Positions 1 through 8,097 of a stretch of 23,725 nt of DNA are shown here, in pieces. The stretch's first letter is position 1; each line of letters starts with the position of its first letter. The DNA lies in contig AZLU01000378.1 in the NCBI GenBank assembly GCA_002224055.1, positions 1 to 23,725 of the forward strand, written 5' to 3'. Under the pieces are notes generated by a model that saw only the letters and a program-made list of their open reading frames with translations, searched no databases and was not told the DNA's origin. This DNA is from Pezizomycotina sp. ARF18 (Eukaryota > Ascomycota). A program made the position numbers and the translations under genes.

Positions 1-663
1 GGAAAGAGAAACGAAACTTTACCATTATAACGGACCTTTCCTTGTGGCTGGCATTACGTTGGGGATTCGTCGCTGAATACCTTGGTATATTCTCAGACGA
101 TTCAGATTCGGACTTTCAGGATCTTCTTCGAAGCCGATTAGGTAACCGTAATGCCGATACGAGGGGTGAGCCTGTCGAGCTCGAGACTGGCAGATTTGAT
201 GTAGTCGTCACGACTGGAGGAGTTTCTAATGGAAGGAGATCTGGGCTTCATTGCAGATGCAATAGTGGAGCTCGGAGCAAGAATCGTCCAAGGAGTCAGA
301 TGCGCCGGGTGAAGAGTCCTTTTCGCTTCCTTTGATCTGACAACGTTGGCTTCTTTGGTTTGCCTGGCGAACCTGTCGCAGCGATTGTGCCTACGCTTCC
401 TTGTATTACCGTATCTTCTTGTCCTGGCCAGAAGGGAGCTTGAACGGCCTTACGCTTGCGCCTGCCGATCGACGCCGACGAGAATCGTACACGATATTCA
501 GGTAACCGTGGCGACAGCCATCGACGGCCTTTGAGAGAGAAAGAGGGCTTCACAACGGTTGGGCTTGGAAGATGTCGGTGGATACGGTGGGCAATTCGTT
601 CTCAGCGAAGTCGCCGCCTGCTCGCCCTCAAGAGTTTACCCACTATTGCATGAAAGCTGGTGA
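1..663 (+). pseudogene. MoeA/gephyrin-type molybdopterin molybdotransferase, 3' part, frame-disrupted
   Basis: This is the C-terminal half of a MoeA-domain protein, the enzyme family that inserts molybdate into adenylated molybdopterin in molybdenum-cofactor synthesis. The upstream part lies outside the window. Read across frames, the conserved blocks come in family order. First is YHYNGPFLVA, corresponding to the D-x-N-x-P block, at about 21-50. Next come AEYLGIFSDD (73-102) and FDVVVTTGGVS (195-227, the TTGGVS signature). GDLGFIADAIVELGARIV follows at about 235-288, then GVR and VLFASF at about 295-335. FFGLPGEPVAAIV (the GLPGNPV block) is at about 351-390, CLRFLVLPYL at 388-417, and the C-terminal VYPLLHESW ends in TGA at 661-663. 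At least five frame changes interrupt it, for example near 229, 300, 345 and 390. No introns are evident. Fungal relatives include cnxE-type proteins. Identity is solid; whether it is truly dead or only mis-sequenced is open. Confidence 0.82.
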
Positions 664-1367
664 TAGTAAAGGATAGGCGTTGAAAAGGCAACATAATCAC
701 GGGGAGACAGAGCAGCAGCTCGTAAACGTATTTTCTTTAAATACTTGAATTAATACTATGCATGTAATTATCCAGCTTACGGGCCTTTCAAATAAGAATA
801 TACTTTTGCAATTGTTTCATCAATTTTCAGATTCTGTGCTCCCGTGAATAATGAAGTTCTTCTTCCTTGAAAGGCCTAAGCGGTTATTGATACGAATGCT
901 CAAGTTGCCTCGGGTCGTTTTGCGCTGTCGGGCTCCCATAATTTTACTCTCCTTGATCCGTATATTGTTTTCACTGTCATTTATTGTATACGTTACGCTG
1001 CATGACCCGTTTTATGACGCTTTGAGTTGCATTATATTCATCTGCCGCAGAACACTGTTCACACCATCAAACCGTCTCCTCGGCCCTCACACACCTACGT
1101 TGCGAATTTGAACCCGCTCGCGCGGGCCGGAAATATTATCCGTTGAATACATCATTGCAACTGGCTTCGGCGAAAACCCCCATAAGACTGAAGGAATTCA
1201 GGCCCTCTAATTGCCTTTAAAAAGGCTTCTCGATTTAGCATCCTATTTACATCTCACACTCATCATAACTTTGAAATCGATCATTTATTCTAGAATTATC
1301 TTCCTCTCATATAACTTTGCTTCTCTATGTATTTGCTTGGGGTCAGCTAATTCAGCTAATTCCAGAA
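664..1367. other. intergenic, no supported gene
   Basis: This spacer lies between the molybdotransferase and the TUDOR-domain gene. An 86-codon open frame at 851-1111 (+) is rich in Leu, Ile and Arg but matches no family I know, and the DNA is AT-rich with no coding-like conservation. Just before the next start codon, 1343-1362 holds a 9-bp tandem duplication of CAGCTAATT. The last 150 bases probably carry the promoter and 5' leader of the downstream gene. Confidence 0.5.
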
Positions 1368-1665
1368 ATGCCTTCAACGACTAAAGACAAAGAAGGTAAT
1401 CCCATTAAGGAGGAGACTTGTTTCTGTGAAATCTCGCGGCGGTAAACACCGGGCGATGTTGAAGCAGTAGTTACGAGCGAGGCTCAAGCTTCTCAGCATC
1501 CAGACCACGACGTCAAGAATCCCGAAGGTATTATTGAAGACTAGCACGGTATGTATCCTCCCAGCTCTTCATTTCACTGTGTAAACTAACGAGTCTTACC
1601 TGGATTAGGACACAAGGTTTCTCACAATCCCCAAGCGCTAGTCCATGGACGACCCAAGGAAATAA
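1368..1665 (+). pseudogene. Hypervirulence-associated (HVA1-type) TUDOR-domain protein, frame-disrupted
   Basis: This is a small two-exon gene of the fungal hypervirulence-associated TUDOR-domain family (formerly DUF2945), roughly 75-80 residues. Exon 1 starts MPSTTKDKEGNPIKE at 1368. It continues in shifted frames as VSVKSRGGKH (about 1418-1448), GDVEAVVTSEAQASQHPD and VKNPEGIIED. The intron runs 1549-1608 (60 nt), with a GTATGT donor, a CTAAC branch site and an AG acceptor. Exon 2 gives GHKVSHNPQALVHG and then the Asp-Asp-Pro-Arg-Lys tail just before TAA at 1663-1665. The DxxGHKVSHNP...LVHGDDP block is diagnostic of the family. Disruptions are frame shifts between 1414 and 1450, a TAG at 1542-1544 where the family has Gln (CAG), and a shift at about 1649. 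The family's biochemical role is not established; the name comes from a virulence phenotype reported for a yeast homologue. Confidence 0.85.
1549..1608 (+). other. Spliceosomal intron of the TUDOR-domain gene
   Basis: The GTATGT donor follows CACG at 1548 and the ATTAG acceptor ends at 1608. CTAAC at 1586-1590 fits the fungal branch-site consensus. Splicing joins CACG to GACAC and rebuilds the His-Gly-His motif that the family requires. Confidence 0.85.
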
Positions 1666-1669
1666 AATG

Positions 1670-2238
1670 ATGTGGGTATTATGCTTGTGTTGGATGTGCT
1701 ATTCGTTCGGAAGGAGAAAATAACATGATTATACTACCGTCTCTTTGCTTGAGAAGTAGTTCGTATCGGTACCGACTCGAATCTCTCTGTTAAATCTCTA
1801 AGCTAAAGCCTCGCAGTGCTTATTTCTTCTCTTTGCGACCTCTTTCTTCTGTAATACATATATAAAATCGATTGTATTTCTCAGCAGTTACTGTCTTTCC
1901 AATCCACGTTTGTTTGTTTAGAAAGATCGCTTAGGAGTGAATAAAAAGGTATATATATCAACTTCACACATTGCCGCCGCAGCCTTTCTCCTCAGGTTAT
2001 GTCCTCGGTAAGCCCGCATCGACCCGTCGAAAGGTTTCATAACCGGGGTGTTCACAAATAAGACGCTCTAGCAGACACCATCTCAGCTGGATGAGAACAC
2101 GTCTCACCCGTTACGCCGGGATCACCGAATTAACAACGAAACAATTCAGTCTTATGAGTCAGTTGCCTTGCTTTATTAATCAGGACAGAGCCCGTTGCAA
2201 GACATTTTCAACTATCATTCATCAAACAGATTTCAACC
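1670..2238. other. intergenic, promoter-like, no gene
   Basis: I see no coding signal here. The stretch contains TATA-like segments (TATATAAAATC near 1860 and GGTATATATATC near 1950) and pyrimidine-rich DNA. It probably contains the 3' end of the TUDOR-domain transcript and the promoter of the secreted-protein gene that starts at 2239. Confidence 0.4.
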
Positions 2239-2682
2239 ATGCGCGTCGCTACTCTCGCTGCCATTATCGCCTCCGCATTAGTGCCTATTTATGCAGATGA
2301 AGCAGTTTTTTAATCGACTGCAGATAGCGATAGTCCCCCATCCAACGCGGTGGCATCCCGAGCCGCGTATTACACCGATAACAACATGCCGCCGCCTATC
2401 AACCTTCAGATCTATCCATCGAGCTACAAGGGGGCCAAACGCACCAGTGCAGTGGGTTTCGAATTCATGGCGCGATTTCCCTTTCAGGTTCAGGCGTCAG
2501 TTCTGGGCGTACATATTTGGCCAGAACGGCGTCAACTCCGTTTTGCAACGTCCCGGGACAGAAATGGGAACGCTATCCACGATTGGAATGCGATGGAGAG
2601 GGGCGACATCTTCGATTACTGGGACGGACAGAGAAACGCACCCATGAGGTGTGCTGCGAGGTATCACTGCCACCATACCTAA
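2239..2682 (+). pseudogene. Small secreted protein, unknown family, with early in-frame stop
   Basis: The ATG at 2239 opens a classic secretion signal: MRVATLAAIIASALVPIYA, with a basic n-region, a hydrophobic core and an Ala-x-Ala-type cleavage site. A TAA at 2311-2313 stops the frame after 24 residues. The same frame then stays open for another 122 codons to 2682. That later part begins STADSDSPPSNAVASRAAYY and includes NNMPPPINLQIYPSSYKG and DIFDYWDGQRNAP. The stop follows a run of six T, so it could be a CAA-to-TAA change or a homopolymer error. The second half may also be frame-shifted, since other frames near 2480-2640 look equally plausible. I do not recognise the family. A short, signal-bearing product with a few Cys near the end fits a fungal secreted effector or wall protein, but that is inference. 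Confidence 0.5.
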
Positions 2683-3365
2683 GCGAAAGAAGTACTGTAT
2701 ATAAACGTTGGTCTGCATCGTCCGGGTGGATTCGACTGCTTAGCCTTATCAAAATAGGCTAACTCGAAGCTCAAATGCTTGCTAAAACCGGTCATATGAT
2801 CGATAGTGTTGTGTAACCATCGACTCGAAAGCCTTATTATATTAGCTGATGCTATGCGATAAAGAAAAAGGGCTGGGAAATGACCTGAACAAAATAACCA
2901 AAACTAGCAACCCTCAATTCTCTGTGCAGGCAGATCTTCCTTGGTAATGGGTGAATTAGTGTCTTTGATTAATGATCGATTACTTGTAAACTATTCTACT
3001 ACCTTTTTAAAAAGCGGAAAAAAAAGATGCGATATATCTACATTCTATATCTACATTCAGGAAACCCATCCCTTGTAATGTGGCCGATAAGAATATATTT
3101 TTTCCATGGAAAAAAAGTCCCAACCGAAACTCCATTAACCGATTAACAACCAAAGAATACAAAAAAATGAAATGCTTCCAATTCTTATACAAGTGACATG
3201 TCAAATCGTGGTAACTTGCATTAACCCATAGATCAAGCCGTAAAATCCGCCAAAGAAAGTCAAAAATCTTTAGCGGTCTTGCTTTTCCGTGTCAATGGCC
3301 TTTCTCCTCTCCTGGCTGCGAGGATAAACCAAGGAACGTTCAAACGTTTTGAATTGCATCAGGGT
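2683..3365. other. AT-rich intergenic, no gene
   Basis: The spacer separates the plus-strand secreted-protein gene from the 3' end of the minus-strand SAT4-like gene. It is rich in A-runs (for example around 3014-3025 and 3104-3116). Open frames on both strands here are low-complexity and match nothing. It probably holds the two convergent 3' untranslated regions. Confidence 0.5.
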
Positions 3366-4000
3366 TCATTTCCAAGATCTCAGAAGGTGCCGATCCAGCT
3401 CCTGACCATGGCCTGGATACCGGTCGTGATCTGTTGTGCTCTCGGTTTTCTTCCGGATTTGGGAAGATAGTATCAGAGTCGGCCCGTCCAAAGGATCACC
3501 AGCAAAGCTGTTTAGCTGTACCGAGTCCCTCCTCGTACTCAGAACGAATCCCAAATCGTATCCATCGTCCGGGTCCATCGTAACGAGGTTACGGTCTTCT
3601 TGCCCTTAGGGTTGGAGGCGGAGCGGCTCGAGGCAGTCGCACCTCCGCGAGAGCTAGAATTTGCCAGGCTTCTCGCCTTCGTCTGCCACAGCCACTTCAA
3701 TGGGGACAGCATGCTACAATAATTCCTGCTCCTTGCTCCGCACTCCCCCACAGCGCAACAGGAGGCAGCCTGGTGCTGTCTCCAACGACGATCGTTCGGT
3801 AATGGTGCAAGCGATCGCAACCCCCCGAGGGAGAAAATGATAATCAGGCCCGCGATCTTTTTCTTTGAAAGAAGTAGGTGTCGTAATAAGAAAACGGCAA
3901 TGCATATATCATGCAATCGGAGATGAAATGGAAACCTAAACTCGTAAAATAAGGTTGTAGTGCGGAAAAGGCGAGGCAGGTTTCCGACTGCAATAACGCC

Positions 4001-4070
4001 CTATAATTAATAGTCAGTTTCCAGCTTGAACATTCGATCTTGCATTCGAAGCATCAAACCCTTAACTTAC
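4001..4070 (-). other. Intron 3 of SAT4-like gene
   Basis: The 70-nt intron has donor GTAAGT and acceptor ATTATAG. It splits the Trp codon of the conserved Cys-x-Pro-x-x-x-x-Asn-Trp motif, and joining restores NW followed by ALLQSETCLAF, as in the family. Confidence 0.8.
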
Positions 4071-4270
4071 CAATTACTACTGATAGGCATGCACCAGAAT
4101 AGGTTGATGAATATCGATATCGTGAAACGACCGTCGTAAAAGCTATCGTGATATATAATGCGTAACGTAATTTCTTGAGTAGGCGGGAAAAGCTGAAGAT
4201 AAAAGAGAAGAAACGATGCCTTAACGCAGTAAAGGCATAATAACCACGGCATAATCGAAGAATAACAGAG

Positions 4271-4396
4271 CTATAATTTAGGTAAATAAGTAAGAACAGG
4301 TTGCTCTATCGTCTCCGTGTTACTGACATTCATTGGCTCGAGGGGTGCCGCAACCTTCATAACTCGTAATTGTATAGCTCTATCTGGGAAAACTAC
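4271..4396 (-). other. Intron 2 of SAT4-like gene
   Basis: On the minus strand the donor is GTAGTT after His-Phe-Gln and the acceptor is AAATTATAG. It is 126 nt, phase 0. Without splicing, the frame hits an in-frame TAG that is part of the acceptor itself, which supports removal. Confidence 0.65.
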
Positions 4397-4612
4397 TTGG
4401 AAATGGAGCGTGAGTGCCCCCAAAATTGAAATCCACATCCCATACGCCCCACTGCCAGAGTAGAGATCGACGACCGTAGCGCCGACGAAAGAGACCCATC
4501 CTACAACAATGATGAAATCGGAGAGCGCAAGGCGTTTTTGTAGCCAACCACGGACCCATAGCCGTAGAAGAACAAAGATGAGAGAAACGCCTACAATTGT
4601 CCACTCCGCTAT

Positions 4613-4714
4613 CTGAATTGGGACTTGAGATTAGCGCTGCACAAGAAATAAAAAGTAAAAGAGAAAGGTACTGCAAATGTATCAAAAGCCTGTATAAACT
4701 CCTGGCGCACTTAC
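4613..4714 (-). other. Intron 1 of SAT4-like gene
   Basis: Reading the minus strand, the donor is GTAAGT directly after the ninth codon and the acceptor is CAATTCAG. Splicing is in phase 0 and joins Thr-Ala to Ile-Ala-Glu-Trp. The second SAT4-like gene near 13.3 kb has an intron at the equivalent place. Confidence 0.75.
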
Positions 4715-5533
4715 CGCTGTGTTAAGGTCGCTAAGAGTCATCACGGGCGCGATCCTTTTTCACCTGCAGACGCGATACTTCGGTCCATGTGAAAAAAAAA
4801 AACAAATGATGTGAACAAAGGTGTAGGTGTAAATCCTTTGCAGGGTCTTATTCTAAGGGGATGCAATTCGTATTTAAATCAGCCCTTAGAAAAACAAGTA
4901 GACTGTCAACCCGGCTGTTTTAGTATACATGAAAACGTCGTCAATATTGGCAATAAATCCGTATTCATAACGGTCCACTCCACTGCAAAGGGGTGGGTTC
5001 TTGGTGGGGTCCCGCCACCAATAGCAGCAGCCTTGGAGGAGACATTATTACATTCTGTGACAAGTAACAGGGAAATTATATACCCTATATCCTCCGTTTC
5101 GAAGAATAAGAGGAGATCATTAACGAACAGGGAGATAGTCTGCAGACCGAGGGCCGTAATGTTTAGCCGAACGAATAAGCAGACAAACAGAGCGTAGTTT
5201 AATAGCAATTGGTATTATAATTTCCCCATTCGACGGGGCTGAACCGAAAAACGATAAAATCCTAGCAGGTCTTGTGTTCCCTGCAGGACAGAAAATACGA
5301 GGATGATTGGCTGGTCATAGTAATAGGAGAGCGTCCTATTGCTCTGGTAGTCACTCGGAGGGTCCAATTCACCTTCAAAAACATCGTGAATATTAAGAAA
5401 TTGCCCTAATCCGACATGAATATTCCGAATTCCCGATACTTTAGTGTATTCTTGGCCCGATAAGCTCGTTCAAGCCCCTGATATTGAGAAAACTCGTACT
5501 GTATTTGATATTGAGGCTTGCTAACAAGATCTG

Positions 5534-5615
5534 GAGATAGTGTCGTATCAGTAAGGGGTACGAACGTTTATTCAAACCCCTGGCTGTCTTTTAAGTTTTT
5601 ATTAGACACTATCTC
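5534..5615. repeat. Perfect 11-bp inverted repeat
   Basis: GAGATAGTGTC at 5534-5544 is matched by its reverse complement GACACTATCTC at 5605-5615, with a 60-base loop. No target-site duplication or transposon end was seen, so its role is unknown. Confidence 0.5.
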
Positions 5616-6050
5616 AATGTATCGTTTAACTTCTTTCTCAATATACGTATTAACTAAGATTGGTAATCCGCTAATACTTGCCGGAATAACGGCGAAAGAA
5701 AAAATAGTGTCTGATGATATTTCTTATCCGCTCACCACTCCGCGGAGGCTATTCATAACACCAATAAAACGGCATCCTGCGCCGATCCCTTTGATTCGCA
5801 AGGGAGAGAGAAACTTCAACCGCCCTTGTTATCTGGCAATTGATTGCGATTCTTCGCTAATCCTACGCCGAGTATCATGAAAATAATATTGTTTTGACAG
5901 ACTTTCTCGGTAGATCGCAGAAACGGTTCTAGCCCAAAAAAAATCTAAAAAGCATCGCAGATCGTATGACAGATAATTTCCATGTTTAGTTTTCCTGGTG
6001 ACTTTCAAACTGCCGACTCCGGCTCTGCTAGAATTGGAATCTGCGCCGAC

Positions 6051-6066
6051 CCAATCATCTCATTGG
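6051..6066. promoter_or_regulatory. Palindromic pair of CCAAT boxes
   Basis: CCAATCATCTCATTGG holds two inverted CCAAT elements about 590 bp upstream of the metallo-beta-lactamase-fold gene. CCAAT is the binding site of the fungal HAP complex. The match is direct; function is inference from position. Confidence 0.3.
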
Positions 6067-6643
6067 CAATTCTCCAAACCTCGGAATCTCTCAGTTCCTG
6101 GCAACTTTTCGTTGGTAGGTAACCTGCCAACTTACTCACTCACCTTTGTTCAATCCCTACCCCAAACTAGCATGATAGTTGCCGTCGCTAGTTGCCTATT
6201 TCTTAGCGTTTGAATTACTAGGTATTCAGTATGTCAGTTTCGACATACAGGCAGTCAGAGGCATGCCAGAAGCTTGCTGTTGGTGGGAGCCCCTTCAGGA
6301 ACCGAGATCACAGTTTGCGAACCTTTGGAATGGTTTACAATTCAATTTCCGGGATAAAATATAAGGCTTAATGGCCTTTTCTTTGATGACGTTGGGGACC
6401 TCTTTCTTGTTTTCTTCACTGAATAACCTTCCGTCGCAAAAGAGAATATTGGAGCGCTAAACGAGGTGACAAAATCTCGGAAAATGTTCTCCGTGATGAC
6501 CAATACTTTGAACTTGACGTATTTCTCAATGGCATTCCATTGCAAGCTCCGATTCTCTTTATTATCCTCCGCAGCGAGCCATTATCATGACTATGTGTTG
6601 TTGAATCAAACTTGATCAAACTCAGAAACGCAATCAATCCACA

Positions 6644-7955
6644 ATGTCCGCGATCACAAATTTAGCTATCGACGTCGACAAAAAGGCGCCACCAACTAGA
6701 ATTCATAGGAACCCTCCGGATCGATTACCCCCGGCTAAATCCACCCAAAGGCACCCCGACCTAGAACCGAAGCCTGGTGAAACACCTAATCACGGTGCTA
6801 GTCTGTATTTTATTGGAAACGCGACGACGGTTCTCGAATGGGAGGGCCTAAGACTCCTAACTGATCCGAACTTCTTGCATGCTGGAGGTATGACTTCATA
6901 AAACTATTCTCCGTGAAAATTACCAACGCCGGCTATATGCTTGCAGACGCCGCTAATTTTCAAAACCCTTTCAACAGACCACGTTCATCTAGGACCCGGC
7001 GCTACGAGCGTTCGTCTCAAAGACCCTGCGATTCCCATAGACCAACTACCCAGCGTTGACCTCGTCCTCCTGAGCCATTATCATGCCGACCATTTCGACC
7101 AGGAAGTTGAAGAGTCGCTGCGCAGAGACTTGCCTATAATCTCGACTACGCATGCAAAGGAGTGTCTCACCGAAAAGAAAGGCAGCGACGCCTTCACGAA
7201 CGTCCACGCTCTAGAACCTACGACTGGCTCTACTGGACTTATCAGGTGGGATATCGGAGATGAGGGCCGTGAAAGCAGGATACCTCGAGTTAAAGTTACG
7301 GCGATGCCTGGAAAGCACGTACCTCCGGCGTTGCGTCAACCTTGAATGACCTTGTTGCAGCTGTGAGTGTTGGAAATCTCTATTTTTATGCACATTTTTC
7401 GCTCCGCGGGCGCGGGAAGTTGTCAAGTTTCAGCCCTAGAACTTCGTAGGCTAATACACTCGGAGCCAGGTCCCCAACGAATGGCTGGATGTTGGAGCTA
7501 GGCTACAACAAAGGCGGAGGCAATGAGACATTCACATGTGGCTACAGGATATATATCACCGGAGACACGCTCATGGTCGACGAGCTCAAGGAGATACCGG
7601 AGCGGTACAAGGACCAGGGCATCGACCTGATGCTCATACACCTGGGCGGCACGACCATCCCAGGCCCCAAGATGCCGTTACTAATGGTGACCATGGACGC
7701 CGAGCAAGGAATCGAGCTCGTAAAACTTATCCACCCGGATCTAACCATCCCTATACATTTTGAGTAAGTCTTAAAACTCTGCATGTGAAGTATCAAAAGT
7801 TGGTACAAGGCATCCGCTGACTCCAAAGTAGTGACTATGATGTCTTTGCGAGCTCCTTGGACGACTTCAAGAAGGCTATTACCGAAGCGCAACTCGATGG
7901 CAAGGTCGTGTACCTCGATAGAGGTGACACTTTCAAGTTTGAGGTCAAGGAATAG
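6644..7955 (+). CDS. Metallo-beta-lactamase-fold (UlaG-like) metal-dependent hydrolase, four exons, two small frame breaks
   Basis: This is a probable cytosolic Zn-dependent hydrolase of the metallo-beta-lactamase superfamily; the substrate is unknown. The start MSAITNLAIDVDKKAPP lies in a good context (ccacaATG). Exon 1 (6644-6887) carries ASLYFIGNATTVLEWEG and LLTDPNFLHAG. Exon 2 (6978-7362) starts DHVHLGPGATSVRLKDP and contains the metal site LLSHYHADHFDQE (HxHxDH). Exon 3 (7470-7763) holds YRIYITGDTLMVDELKEI (metal-binding Asp) and MLIHLGGTTIPGPKMP. It ends in TIPIHF, whose His is likely the last ligand. Exon 4 (7832-7955) ends in VVYLDRGDTFKFEVKE. Introns are 90, 107 and 68 nt. Two lesions occur: a one-base loss in CCGGC at about 7327, before the expected GVASTLNDLVAA, and a one-base gain in the C-run at 7472-7475, before NGWMLELGY. 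They offset each other in frame but leave a TGA at 7344-7346. This is the best preserved gene here and may be intact in reality. Confidence 0.88.
6888..6977 (+). other. Intron 1 of metallo-beta-lactamase-fold gene
   Basis: The donor GTATGA and acceptor TTCAACAG flank 90 nt. Joining GGAG to ACCAC yields Gly-Asp-His-Val-His-Leu-Gly-Pro, the conserved continuation in this family. Confidence 0.8.
7363..7469 (+). other. Intron 2 of metallo-beta-lactamase-fold gene
   Basis: The donor is GTGAGT after GCAGCT and the acceptor is GAGCCAG. A GCTAATAC branch-like site lies about 20 nt upstream of the acceptor. The frame on each side is shifted by the adjacent one-base indels. Confidence 0.7.
7764..7831 (+). 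other. Intron 3 of metallo-beta-lactamase-fold gene
   Basis: This 68-nt intron has a perfect GTAAGT donor, a CTGAC branch-like site and a GTAG acceptor. Splicing gives His-Phe-Asp-Asp-Tyr-Asp-Val-Phe. Confidence 0.85.
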
Positions 7956-8097
7956 GCCGTTCGGGTACTTGAATTCATCGTAGTATTGAAGATTGCCGGT
8001 TGATACTGGAAATAGGGTTGCACAGCAAAAGCAAAAACCAGAACGAAATGCGAATATATACTTTTTTTTTCTCGTGTTACAGGAAATATCGTGTATT

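Larger units (their letters stand above)
3366..4741 (-). pseudogene. SAT4/rhodopsin-like fungal integral membrane protein, four exons, frame-disrupted in last exon
   Basis: This is a seven-helix-type membrane protein of the fungal SAT4 ('rhodopsin domain') family, which has many uncharacterised PTH11-like relatives. Start MTLSDLNTA lies at 4741-4715. Exon 2 (4612-4397) is fully open: IAEWTIVGVSLIFVLLRLWV, then the first inter-helix block LALSDFIIVVGWVSF and GSGAYGMW. Exon 3 (4270-4071) gives VKASFLLFYLQLFP and NLFWCMPISSNW. Exon 4 from 4000 begins with the typical CLAFSALQPYFTSLGFHF and DCMIYALPF, then continues through frame shifts as LLSKKKIAGLIIIFSLGG, VAIACTIT and VALWGSAEQGAGIIVAC. A hydrophilic cytoplasmic tail ends at 3366. 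Most of the shifts fit a one-base change in a homopolymer: near 3891-3894 (A4), 3821-3826 (C6), 3782-3783 and about 3711. Introns are 102, 126 and 70 nt, all GT-AG. Family assignment is strong; ligand and function are unknown. Confidence 0.85.
4742..6643. other. 1.9-kb intergenic region, no supported gene
   Basis: The region separates two divergently transcribed genes, so both promoters should lie at its ends. Open frames of 100-128 codons occur at 4811-5197 (+), 4906-5208 (-) and 5518-5880 (+), but none resembles a known family and they overlap on opposite strands. A further start-less minus-strand open stretch at about 5221-5390 reads plausibly (containing DPPSDYQSNRTLSYYYDQPI) but is unassigned. 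Small structures include an 11-bp inverted repeat at 5534-5544/5605-5615 and facing CCAAT boxes at 6051-6066. Confidence 0.45.

Noticed and set aside
3539-3916. Stand-alone 125-residue minus-strand protein
   Set aside because: It is one frame of the last exon of the SAT4-like gene; family motifs continue into the other frames on both sides.
4811-5208. Overlapping open frames on both strands (128 and 100 codons)
   Set aside because: They overlap each other, have no recognisable motif and lie where a promoter is expected.
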